A DNA stretch of 64,000 nt from Azophilus sp965221755. GTDB taxonomy: Bacteria; Pseudomonadota; Gammaproteobacteria; Pseudomonadales; Azotimanducaceae. The position numbers and the translations under genes were made by a program. Shown here one piece after another: positions 45,470-53,805 of this stretch (its first letter is position 1; every line of letters begins with the position of its first letter). The DNA lies in contig OZ244921.1 in NCBI GenBank assembly GCA_965221755.1, positions 1,550,001 to 1,614,000 of the forward strand, given 5' to 3'. A model generated the notes under the pieces. That model made no database searches. It was not told where the DNA came from and saw only the letters and a program-made list of their open reading frames with translations.

Positions 45470-48129
45470 GTCTTAATCCCTTCTTCATCAGGTCAATCAC
45501 TGGAACGTAAGGCGGTCGCGCGGGTTTCGCGCGCGATGAAGTCTTAATCCCTTCTTCATCAGGTCAATCACTGGAACATCGACCCCGACACCGGGGATTT
45601 CTCCCCGGAGCCCGTCTTAATCCCTTCTTCATCAGGTCAATCACTGGAACCCCCTGGCAAGCCGTAGTCCTCGGGGGAATCCTGTCTTAATCCCTTCTTC
45701 ATCAGGTCAATCACTGGAACTTTTCCGATGTTGCGAGTGGTCTTCCGTGCCAGTCTTAATCCCTTCTTCATCAGGTCAATCACTGGAACCGCCTGATCGG
45801 GACTTATCCGACGATGGCCGCGATGTCTTAATCCCTTCTTCATCAGGTCAATCACTGGAACGCCTGATCGGGACGTATCGGACGATGGAAGCCATGTCTT
45901 AATCCCTTCTTCATCAGGTCAATCACTGGAACGGAAGGTATGCCTGCGCAGCTGCGCGATCTCGGAGGTCTTAATCCCTTCTTCATCAGGTCAATCACTG
46001 GAACAGGGCTGAGCTGATCCTCGGCCTTTGGGTCATCAAGTCTTAATCCCTTCTTCATCAGGTCAATCACTGGAACGCTCCGCGAGCTGGGAGATAGGAA
46101 AGCAGTCGCGTCTTAATCCCTTCTTCATCAGGTCAATCACTGGAACGAGAAGCCGATGTTCAAGTGGTACAAAAATCTGTGTCTTAATCCCTTCTTCATC
46201 AGGTCAATCACTGGAACCGGGGTACCAGACAAGGGCTGACGGCTGCGTTGTCTTAATCCCTTCTTCATCAGGTCAATCACTGGAACCCTCAAGACGTCTC
46301 CAAAAGCGAAGCGATTCGCGTCTTAATCCCTTCTTCATCAGGTCAATCACTGGAACAGAAAGCCCAAGCCGGTTTGGCTTGGAAAGTGCGTCTTAATCCC
46401 TTCTTCATCAGGTCAATCACTGGAACTCAGCGATGATGAAATGGAAAAGAGTCAATTCGAAGTCTTAATCCCTTCTTCATCAGGTCAATCACTGGAACAG
46501 AGTGGACGTGATGGAGGCGGACCTGCGTGAGGTCTTAATCCCTTCTTCATCAGGTCAATCACTGGAACTACTGGGCTTTCATAAATGACGCTTAGAAGGG
46601 GTCTTAATCCCTTCTTCATCAGGTCAATCACTGGAACAACGTACTGATAGCGGGAGCTCCGAAGAACGTACGGTCTTAATCCCTTCTTCATCAGGTCAAT
46701 CACTGGAACAGCGATTCGCTTTGGAGACAAGAAGGGCCTGACGTCTTAATCCCTTCTTCATCAGGTCAATCACTGGAACTTCATGCATGGGGAGCAACAT
46801 GGCCACGCCCTAATGTCTTAATCCCTTCTTCATCAGGTCAATCACTGGAACAGTTAAATGTATAATCTTGCCCATTGGATACTGTCTTAATCCCTTCTTC
46901 ATCAGGTCAATCACTGGAACCGAAATGGCCCGGGTGAAGCGCGGCTACCAAGCCGGTCTTAATCCCTTCTTCATCAGGTCAATCACTGGAACTCGGCGCG
47001 GGCCTTCTGGCCCGCGGCTACTCGCCGGTCTTAATCCCTTCTTCATCAGGTCAATCACTGGAACGCCATTCGTTTGGCTTCCATACCGCGACAGTCCTAG
47101 TCTTAATCCCTTCTTCATCAGGTCAATCACTGGAACCTCAAGTCATTCATCATGCCTGGTGCTGTGCTCACCGTCTTAATCCCTTCTTCATCAGGTCAAT
47201 CACTGGAACGCTACAAAGCCGCGCGCCCAACCCCCAGGACGAGTCTTAATCCCTTCTTCATCAGGTCAATCACTGGAACTAGGCGAAACCCCGGCTTGCG
47301 CCGGGGTCTGCGGCGTCTTAATCCCTTCTTCATCAGGTCAATCACTGGAACCTCAAAATGGCGTCAGAATACGCCCAATCCAGTCGTCTTAATCCCTTCT
47401 TCATCAGGTCAATCACTGGAACAGTCCGAATGCGAGGCGTATGCCTGGGATCTGGAGTCTTAATCCCTTCTTCATCAGGTCAATCACTGGAACCAAATCG
47501 CGACAGTTCTAGGAGTCCGCTACCAGCAGTCTTAATCCCTTCTTCATCAGGTCAATCACTGGAACTCTCGACTTCTGTTACGACTTCTTTGATGCTCAGT
47601 CTTAATCCCTTCTTCATCAGGTCAATCACTGGAACCTTTGGTTCAACGTACGCGCTGGACAGCGGCGGGTCTTAATCCCTTCTTCATCAGGTCAATCACT
47701 GGAACCGGTGGAGGGTATAGAAGAGTTCGTCAAATTGATGTCTTAATCCCTTCTTCATCAGGTCAATCACTGGAACGAAGTATTGGGTGCCACCAGTCAA
47801 ACTTACGTCCGTCTTAATCCCTTCTTCATCAGGTCAATCACTGGAACCTACGGAGACACGAAGGGGCTGACGCGATCTCAGATGTCTTAATCCCTTCTTC
47901 ATCAGGTCAATCACTGGAACCGTCTCTAAAAGCGAAGCGATTCGCTTTGGAGGTCTTAATCCCTTCTTCATCAGGTCAATCACTGGAACATCAGGCTCGG
48001 CAAAACTGCAGGGGGACGCACACGTCTTAATCCCTTCTTCATCAGGTCAATCACTGGAACCTTGGATGCTGACGCTTTGGTAGGCGAGGGTGGTCTTAAT
48101 CCCTTCTTCATCAGGTCAATCACTGGAAC
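45470..48129 (-). CRISPR. Type III-B CRISPR array, 38 repeats and 37 spacers
   Basis: Thirty-eight identical 37-bp repeats (on the plus strand starting GTCTTAATCC and ending CACTGGAAC) alternate with 37 spacers of 32-36 bp. First repeat 45470-45506, last 48093-48129. The array is assigned to the minus strand. There the repeat ends GGATTAAGAC, giving a 5' tag ATTAAGAC like the ATTGAAAC tag of other type III repeats; the cas genes lie upstream in that direction and the AT-rich leader is at the right end. Newest spacers are therefore near 48092. No degenerate repeat was noticed even at the trailer end. Spacer groups (46287/46710/47848/47921; 45790/45862; 47065/47494) overlap in sequence. Confidence 0.98.
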
Positions 48130-48249
48130 GGCCACGCCACCAAAAACATTTTAATTCAATATGATACGGGGGGGCTTGTGCTCCTCCGCCGCCTGAATAA
48201 AGCTGTCTCATCTTGCCGTGGAATCCTCTAAGTCAGTTTGAATCGGACT
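48130..48249 (-). promoter_or_regulatory. Putative CRISPR leader
   Basis: About 120 bp between the last repeat and the inverted repeat after cas2. The part touching the array (about 48140-48168) is AT-rich (AAAAACATTTTAATTCAATA on the plus strand), in contrast to the region. It would hold the array promoter and the spacer-integration signals. No single -10/-35 pair stands out. Confidence 0.6.
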
Positions 48250-48279
48250 GCCCAGAAAGATCCTTGGGGGTTTCTGGGC
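48250..48279 (-). terminator. Inverted repeat after the terminal cas2 gene
   Basis: GCCCAGAAA and TTTCTGGGC form a perfect 9-bp stem with a 12-base loop, 8 bp past the cas2 stop in the direction of transcription. It could terminate the cas operon before the array or act as a regulatory hairpin. A run of T residues does not follow on the minus strand, so simple intrinsic termination is uncertain. Confidence 0.5.
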
Positions 48280-48287
48280 GGCGCTGC

Positions 48288-48572
48288 CTAATCCCCAAGT
48301 AAAATCCCGTCGGGCAACGCATCCTGACCATAGGAGAAAGCAGGCGCTGGTGTCAACAACGGGTAGGCGCGTAGATCGTCTTCTCGTTCGTCGATGAGTT
48401 CGGCCACCTCCAAAAGCGCTTCCGTGACCTGCTTGCGGCTGGCTAGCATGGAGAACACGGAATACTGGTAGGGCATGGCGTACCGACAGACGGTTCGATG
48501 AACACGCTGCAGGCGCTGAGGATCGGCTATGTCGTAGCAGATGAGCCATCTGGTGCGTCGGCTGGCTGGCAT
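48288..48572 (-). CDS. cas2: Cas2 (leader-proximal, paired with degenerate Cas1)
   Basis: A 94-residue Cas2: WLICYDIADPQRLQRVHRTV places the conserved aspartate at the end of the first strand, followed by QYSVFSMLASRKQV and a typical second half ending AFSYGQDALPDG. The ATG overlaps the upstream stop (TAATG), so it is translated with the degenerate cas1. It differs clearly from the other Cas2 at 50356-50640, so the locus keeps two versions. Cas2 is the structural core of the spacer-integration complex. Confidence 0.88.
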   Translation of the reverse strand: MPASRRTRWLICYDIADPQRLQRVHRTVCRYAMPYQYSVFSMLASRKQVTEALLEVAELIDEREDDLRAYPLLTPAPAFSYGQDALPDGILLGD

Positions 48573-49342
48573 TACTGGTAATCCATCAGGAAGCGTTGCA
48601 GGCGGTTCAAGGCGTCGCGCAAGCAAAAGTCGATGGTAGCGACATTGCGCTCAAACAGTTCCACCAGTGCTGGCAGACTAGAGGCAGGTTGCTTGGGAGG
48701 CTGTTCGATTTTTTGGGCATTTTCCCGCAACCACTGCGTCAACTGAGGATGGAGTGACCAAGTGACTACAGTAACCAAGACTGGCACCAAGCAGGCCAGC
48801 GACGTGGCGGGAGCGGAAAAGCCTCGCTGCACAAGCACTTCCACCGCTCTTGCGCCAGCAAGGCCACGCAGAATGCGGTTTGCCTGACGCAATCCCACCG
48901 CAGATCGGTCGCCGTCCAAGGATTGAACCAAAAAGCGGGTGATCGATCTCGAGTCAGTTTTGGGTGACCATCCCATTCGCCAAGCACACATGCGGATAGC
49001 GCGCCGCCGCGCGGCCCGAGACCATTGACGGAACAGATCCGTCCAGTCCGGCCGATCCTGAAAGTCCTGCCAGCGCTGCAGGAACCCATCCCTGTCGTCC
49101 GGCCGACCAATCCAGCGGGCACGGGTCGTGCCGTCGCGGGCAAGGAAGCTGACTGATATGCCTTGGTCAGCGCAGGCGAGCAGGGCTTCGGTGGACCAGG
49201 ATGCCTTGCCGTTGGCGATCACTCGGGAAACACGGCGCAACGGAAAGCGTAGAACAGCGCTGCCGGGTGTGGACACTCGAAGGGCTGGGCCGTCCAAACT
49301 CACTTGAATGGGCTCGCTGCCGTTCAGGTAGAGCGGCTTCAC
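48572..49342 (-). CDS. Divergent Cas1-like protein lacking the catalytic triad
   Basis: A 256-residue protein from a GTG start. The N-terminal part (1-80) is recognisably the Cas1 beta domain: LYLNGSEPIQVSLDG, then PLRRVSRVIANGKASWSTEA and GISVSFLARDGTTRARW. The alpha-helical part lacks the expected glutamate site, the LHxxxxGRxSL histidine motif and the DLMEPFR acidic motif that the neighbouring Cas1 shows. It is also about 70 residues shorter. It overlaps the canonical cas1 by four bases (GTGA) and leads into its own cas2 (TAATG). No stop or frameshift damages it, so it appears maintained as a non-catalytic Cas1 paralogue. It could have a structural role in spacer capture. The function is inference. 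Confidence 0.75.
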   Translation of the reverse strand: MKPLYLNGSEPIQVSLDGPALRVSTPGSAVLRFPLRRVSRVIANGKASWSTEALLACADQGISVSFLARDGTTRARWIGRPDDRDGFLQRWQDFQDRPDWTDLFRQWSRAARRRAIRMCAWRMGWSPKTDSRSITRFLVQSLDGDRSAVGLRQANRILRGLAGARAVEVLVQRGFSAPATSLACLVPVLVTVVTWSLHPQLTQWLRENAQKIEQPPKQPASSLPALVELFERNVATIDFCLRDALNRLQRFLMDYQ

Positions 49343-50322
49343 GTCCGCAGCTCCCCCCGTGCTTGCGCCTCTCGGCCCCGCTTGTCGAACTGCCGCACCG
49401 CGGATCTGACTTGCAAGCGCAACAGCCGCCGCAACGCGGCCCCAAGCGGATTGAAGCGAGTGTAGAAGCGCTGGCGGGCATCCTTGCCAAGCAGCACCGC
49501 ATCGCCGTCTTGTCTGAAGCTCCCAGCATCAAACACCCGTATCCGAAACAGTCCCCAGACCCATTCGTCGATGTGGGCGCGCAGGGGTTCCATGATGTCG
49601 GACGCCAGCGAGTTCCGGCCATGGGCAGGCTCGTGGTAGAGACCGAGCAGGGGGTCGAGGCCAGCGGCGTGACAGTTGGTGACCGCTTCAAAGTGCAGCA
49701 GGGTGTAGCCGAGCGACAGACAGGCATTCACGGGGTCACGGGGCGGGCGTCGATTGCGCCCATCGAAGTTGAGCGATGGTGCGAACAGGCTGCGCAGGCC
49801 ATTAAAGTACGCGGCAGCGGCGGCTCCCTCCTTGCCGCGCAGTGAGTCCGTGGTCGGCTCGCTGACAAGGTGCAGGCCATCGAGCACGCCCTCTATCTGG
49901 CCTAGCGAGCGCGTGAGCGGCCTGCGCTTGTCCGGCCGTTGCCGCAGCGCCCGCTGCAGCAGCCGCTGTTGCGACTCGATCTTGGCGGCGACGACGTTAC
50001 GCGACCAGCTCGCCCTGGCGCTTGGGTCCAAGTAGGTCGCGAACTGCCCGATACGGCGCACCGCGTCGTTGTGCGGGTGGCCGACGCAGGTGGCCAAATG
50101 GCGGCTGTGGCGGCCACTCAATGCTAAAACACCTGCCCCGGCTTCAGTCAGAGCGCCAAGCACGGCGGTGGATAGCCTGACGCTGCCTCGAAGCACCACG
50201 CGCTCGATTTGCTTGAGGGGCACGGAGCCGCGTTTGCCCGTTGGCTCGTGAAACTCAAGCGAACCGGCCGATACCCGCAGCTCAATGTCTTTACGGTCCA
50301 CATACAAGGTGGTCACTCTCAT
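49339..50322 (-). CDS. cas1: CRISPR integrase Cas1
   Basis: A 327-residue Cas1, the integrase that inserts spacers. It has the beta domain (LYVDRKDIELRV, PLKQIERVVLRG) and the alpha domain with the glutamate in GKEGAAAAAYF (E165). GLYHEPAHGRNSLASDIMEP supplies the catalytic histidine (H230) and acidic residues (D242, E245). All three metal ligands are present. A GGGAGG site lies just before the ATG. It sits 33 bp after cas2 and overlaps the degenerate cas1 paralogue. Confidence 0.94.
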   Translation of the reverse strand: MRVTTLYVDRKDIELRVSAGSLEFHEPTGKRGSVPLKQIERVVLRGSVRLSTAVLGALTEAGAGVLALSGRHSRHLATCVGHPHNDAVRRIGQFATYLDPSARASWSRNVVAAKIESQQRLLQRALRQRPDKRRPLTRSLGQIEGVLDGLHLVSEPTTDSLRGKEGAAAAAYFNGLRSLFAPSLNFDGRNRRPPRDPVNACLSLGYTLLHFEAVTNCHAAGLDPLLGLYHEPAHGRNSLASDIMEPLRAHIDEWVWGLFRIRVFDAGSFRQDGDAVLLGKDARQRFYTRFNPLGAALRRLLRLQVRSAVRQFDKRGREAQARGELRT

Positions 50323-50355
50323 GCCTCCCTGAATTGCTCGAAGAGCAGTGTTGAG

Positions 50356-50640
50356 TCAGCCAACGTAGTAAAACTCCGGATCGGCGGCAGGCACGGCAAT
50401 GCCATGCAGCAGGGGGCGCGCCCGCTCCTCCACCCGGAGCAATGCGAAGCGGTCCTCATCGGGATCCAGCAAGGCGCAAGCTCCCGAAAGCAGGCTTTCC
50501 CGTTCAGCGGCCGTCAGAAAACACTCGAACACCGATTTCTGCCCGCCGGTCGCGTAGTCCTTCACCACCTGATGCACCTTGCGCAACCTTCGGGGGTCAG
50601 CCACATCGTAGGCAGCGATGAACAGGGCGCGCTTGGGCAT
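50356..50640 (-). CDS. cas2: Cas2 (paired with canonical Cas1)
   Basis: A 94-residue Cas2 starting MPKRALFIAAYDVADPRRL with the conserved aspartate in YDVADP, then GGQKSVFECFLTAAE, the usual dimer segment. The ATG at 50640 has GGAG 8 bases upstream; a GTG nine bases earlier is less likely. First gene of the adaptation block. The 243 bp between it and the Card1-like gene carries no coding sequence, so this block may have its own promoter there. Confidence 0.92.
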   Translation of the reverse strand: MPKRALFIAAYDVADPRRLRKVHQVVKDYATGGQKSVFECFLTAAERESLLSGACALLDPDEDRFALLRVEERARPLLHGIAVPAADPEFYYVG

Positions 50641-50883
50641 GATCAACACTCCGGCTTCTTTCAGAATCGGGAGTAGAGCACGAATTGCCGCACCGCATGA
50701 GGCGCGGCAAGGTTGCCATCCGCAGCCTGTGCCTCGGGTCCATTCAAGTGACAGGGATTATGCGAACCAGTGGGCGATCAGGCCTGAATCTGTCCCGTTT
50801 TCCGCCTTGGTGGATCAAACAATAGGGCGCGGCGCAATCCGTGCCCTGGAAAAACAGTGCGAAAGGCGCCCCGAATCCGATGC

Positions 50884-52047
50884 TCAGCGTCGGCCAACGA
50901 GCTTGGCGATTTGATTGGCGGATGCCGGACGGTTGCCGTGGACCAGACGATGCAAGCCGTCATAGAGATCACTCTTGAGGACGACATCAATTCGGTTTCG
51001 CTGCGCGTAGGCGCGCGCTTCGTCCGGCAATGCGCTCCTGCGCAGGCAGATCACTTGACCGAGCAATCCGGCCATGTCGTTTATGGCGACCAAGTCTTCC
51101 TTCAGAACCTTGACGGGGCTGATTTGAAGCTCCTCGTCCAGTCTGCGCAGCAAATCTTCCGCTGCTGGCGCAAGACGCTTCGGCAGCTCTCTGCGAAGGC
51201 CACGCACCAATTCAGCTTCCGGTTTACGATCCTTGCAATCCACCAGCCACAGCTTGCCGCTCCAGTTGAACAACAGATCGATTTCCGCGTGAGGCAAAGA
51301 GCCAGCGCCAGTGGCCGAGTTAACCTTCAGCCGGAGGGATCGACGCACGTTGGTGACGCCCAAGTGAAGCAGCACCGCTGCCGCAGCAAGCTCCAAGCGG
51401 TCTCCGGCCTTTTCCTTGCGATCCGGCACCCCCTCCGAATTCATGAGTGCCTTCGGTTCAGAAAGCGCTTGCCTCAAAAAGTCCTCTTTTTCCAGTCGCT
51501 GGACGCCTGATTTCAGCCTCAGTTTCTCGCCCTCGCGCTCGACTTCGGAAGACCACAGTTGACAGCGTAGCAGCGCAACCGGATCAAGGTCGTTCGTGAT
51601 GTTGCCGTCGAGTGATTCCAAGCGGGTGGCCGAATCACTTCCACCCGGTTCGAACCAAGTAATCCGGTTTCCACGCTCCAAGTAGAAGGCGCGGATGCCG
51701 TTCTCATCAGCCCAACGGAAGGCGGCTGTGGCCATCAACTTGTTGCCTCCCGTGAAATTCAACACGATGCCAGCTGGGTTCCCACCGACCAGTTCATCTA
51801 GCCGGTCGCCAATGGCTTCGAATCTGTCATGCGGGATTTCTTCCAAGCTGGTGTGGCCTTGCTCCAAGAGGGAGGAACGGGCTTCGAGGAACTTCTTCAA
51901 ACGTTCCGCCGGTTTTCTCGATTCCTCCGCATCCGAACTGTGCAGCAGCAGCAGGCGTTCCGGCTTGAGATGGGCAACGGCAAGGACGTGCGGCCAGACC
52001 TGCCGAGAGGCGAGCGACATCAATAGACGAACACGGGCATCGGCCAT
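50884..52047 (-). CDS. Card1/Can2-like CARF-domain nuclease
   Basis: A 387-residue type III accessory effector of the DUF1887 kind. The N-terminal CARF domain (about 1-150) has NFTGGNKLMATAAF near 97-110, the usual cyclic-oligoadenylate-contacting strand-loop. The C-terminal PD-(D/E)xK nuclease has HAEIDLLF (E255, D257) and WLVDCKDRK (D270, K272), so the active site looks complete. Card1 and Can2 cut single-stranded nucleic acids or nick DNA when bound to cA4. The start ATG at 52047 lies 5 bp after the CARF-HEPN gene; an upstream extension inside that gene is rejected. Confidence 0.85.
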   Translation of the reverse strand: MADARVRLLMSLASRQVWPHVLAVAHLKPERLLLLHSSDAEESRKPAERLKKFLEARSSLLEQGHTSLEEIPHDRFEAIGDRLDELVGGNPAGIVLNFTGGNKLMATAAFRWADENGIRAFYLERGNRITWFEPGGSDSATRLESLDGNITNDLDPVALLRCQLWSSEVEREGEKLRLKSGVQRLEKEDFLRQALSEPKALMNSEGVPDRKEKAGDRLELAAAAVLLHLGVTNVRRSLRLKVNSATGAGSLPHAEIDLLFNWSGKLWLVDCKDRKPEAELVRGLRRELPKRLAPAAEDLLRRLDEELQISPVKVLKEDLVAINDMAGLLGQVICLRRSALPDEARAYAQRNRIDVVLKSDLYDGLHRLVHGNRPASANQIAKLVGRR

Positions 52048-52052
52048 GGCGG

Positions 52053-53378
52053 TCAAACAGCTTCCAAGACCGACGGGGGCAGTTCGGTCGGCAACTGCTG
52101 AGGCCTCTGCCTCAAGCCTGCTTCCACCGAAAGCTGTTCCAAAACGGGGAGAAAACGTCGCTCCATCCAACTCCGCATGCGCTGCCAATCCGACTCAAGC
52201 ACCGGACTGAAGCCATGCGCGAGAATCGAGCGGTTCCGAAGATCCAGCAGGTCGCGCAGTTCTTCGCCAGCGCCGTCGGCGACCATCCCCGCAACCGGCT
52301 CGCCAAAGTGTTCGGCGGCAACCTGCCAAGAACGCCAAAGGCCGAGTTTGATCTTGCCGTCCGTCCCAGCAGTGGCCTCAATCGTCCTGGGCAGCTCCTC
52401 CGCCGGGAAGTCAGCCGTTTTCCAGCCACGCTTGGCGTCGAACTGCCACTGCGCCGTCCACTCGATTAGGCGGTAGAATCTGGCAACGGCATCGTCAAAC
52501 CTGCCTTGGCCAGCACGACGCTCGGCATTGCGCCATAGATCCCAAAGGCGCGATGGCTCATGAAGCGGATTGGGTTTCCCGGTACGCCGGTTGTTGCTTT
52601 GCGTCAAATATCGGAGCGCAGGGAGCAGCGTTGGCCAAACCGGGCCGATGCGAGGGCCGTAAATCTCCAGCAGATGCAAGGCGCCAATGTGATCAAACGC
52701 ATCCCACCGCGCCAATGCCACGCTAAGGTTGCGGGCCGCATTCAGCCTCGGGAGGTCTGGCGATCCGGCTGAACTGCGGATGCCTTGCAGTCCATCAGCC
52801 GCCTCTTGGTACGCATGTCTCTTCCAAGCGCCAAGGTAAGGCGCCATCCGCCTCCGCAGTCGGATTCGCGCGGCGCTCGCCGCTACGGCCTGATCAGTCC
52901 CTGGCTTGACCTTGACGAGATCAGCTCGGGGGCCCGTGACCAGTTGCAGGTCCACGTCATCCCGCTCGAGCGCAGCGCATACCAGCGCGGCGGACATGGT
53001 TTTGGTGCCGCCGGTGTAGTCAGCGACAAAGGCGGCGCCGGGGAACCGCTCGGACAGGAGCGCCAGCTTGCTCTGAATGGCGAGAACCGCGCCATCGAGA
53101 TCGTCAGCGGGAACGATGAGGGTATCGTAGTCATCGGGCCGCAGATTCGTTTGTGTGTGAATGTTAGGCAGGTTGGGGTTACGATCACCCAGCTCCCTTC
53201 TGATAACCATTCCCCGGCCGGTTACTTGGCTGATCGAGCCGGGCCTGCCGGAATCCGGGTCGCGATCCGTACAGATGAAGCAGATGTGATCCGGGGATGC
53301 CGATTCGATTCCACGAATGATCGGTTCGTGGCTGCCACCGACGGTACAGAGGAGGATGCGCTTAGGGCTTCTATTCAC
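52053..53378 (-). CDS. CARF-HEPN ribonuclease of the Cas02710/TIGR02710 family
   Basis: A 441-residue protein from a GTG start with KRILLCTVGGSHEPIIRGIE at the N terminus and YTGGTKTMSAAL near 121-132 (CARF). A C-terminal HEPN domain contains RNRSILAH (Rx4-6H) near 381-388, the catalytic arginine and histidine of HEPN RNases. Related Csm6/Csx1 proteins degrade RNA when bound by cyclic oligoadenylates. It is encoded between the MNT/HepT remnant and the Card1-like gene in the CRISPR operon. Confidence 0.85.
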   Translation of the reverse strand: MNRSPKRILLCTVGGSHEPIIRGIESASPDHICFICTDRDPDSGRPGSISQVTGRGMVIRRELGDRNPNLPNIHTQTNLRPDDYDTLIVPADDLDGAVLAIQSKLALLSERFPGAAFVADYTGGTKTMSAALVCAALERDDVDLQLVTGPRADLVKVKPGTDQAVAASAARIRLRRRMAPYLGAWKRHAYQEAADGLQGIRSSAGSPDLPRLNAARNLSVALARWDAFDHIGALHLLEIYGPRIGPVWPTLLPALRYLTQSNNRRTGKPNPLHEPSRLWDLWRNAERRAGQGRFDDAVARFYRLIEWTAQWQFDAKRGWKTADFPAEELPRTIEATAGTDGKIKLGLWRSWQVAAEHFGEPVAGMVADGAGEELRDLLDLRNRSILAHGFSPVLESDWQRMRSWMERRFLPVLEQLSVEAGLRQRPQQLPTELPPSVLEAV

Positions 53379-53382
53379 GGAC

Positions 53383-53511
53383 TCACTTCAGGAGACGCTG
53401 GATCATCCGGAGTACGGCCTCCTTCAGAGGCTGCAGGTCTTCATCGATCACTACCCACACAAGCTCGAAATCAATGTGACAGGAGAATCCGATCACTGTC
53501 GGGTTCAGGTT
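53383..53511 (-). pseudogene. C-terminal stub of a HepT-like (DUF86) HEPN gene
   Basis: Directly after the MNT stop and in the same frame, about 42 codons remain open: NLNPTVIGFSCHIDFELVWV, then IDEDLQPLKEAVLRMIQ, TGA. The DFELVW...DLPxLK pattern is how DUF86/HepT proteins end. The N-terminal 70 or so residues with the RxxxxH site are missing, so the toxin of the HEPN/MNT pair is gone. Confidence 0.6.
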
Positions 53512-53805
53512 TCACAAAGAGACGGCATCCCGAAGAATGCGGTCACGCAAAGCTGGATGCAAAGCCCGGTCCGTCACCACATCCACCTTGCGGCCGAGCA
53601 GTTCGCTGACGTCCATGAGCAATCCCCCTAGGGCCAAACCCGAAGTGCCGGCGGGTGCCGTGACCAAAAGATCGACATCGCTGTCGTCACCCGCATCGCT
53701 CCGGGCCATGGAACCGAAGACGCGGACGTTTTCCAAGCCATGCTCCGTTGCCAGTGCAAGGATTTGTTGACGATGATGCTCTATTAGGTGGTGCATGTCA
53801 TTCAC
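53512..53805 (-). CDS. Minimal nucleotidyltransferase (MNT, MntA-like antitoxin)
   Basis: A 97-residue nucleotidyltransferase: NVRVFGSMARSDAGDDSDVDLLV has the GSxARG/DxDLLV catalytic pair, and RKVDVVTDRAL gives the third acidic position. MntA-type proteins AMPylate HepT-type HEPN RNases and so neutralise them. Here the HepT gene is reduced to a stub. The GTG start overlaps the cmr6 end by 8 bp, so the pair was inserted into the CRISPR operon; an ATG nine bases in is possible. Confidence 0.85.
   Translation of the reverse strand: MNDMHHLIEHHRQQILALATEHGLENVRVFGSMARSDAGDDSDVDLLVTAPAGTSGLALGGLLMDVSELLGRKVDVVTDRALHPALRDRILRDAVSL

Noticed and set aside
46218..46249. A fifth member of spacer group 1 (shared AAGGGCTGAC with 47848-47883)
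   Set aside because: Only about ten bases match and the flanking codons differ; too short to group with confidence.
45637..47675. Open frames with repeating IDLMKKGLR or LNPFFIRSITGT peptides
   Set aside because: They are translations of the 37-bp CRISPR repeats through spacers, not genes.
48572..49342. The short Cas1-like gene as a frameshifted fragment of the canonical cas1
   Set aside because: Both genes contain their own N-terminal Cas1 beta domain with different sequence, so it is a separate paralogue, not a broken piece.
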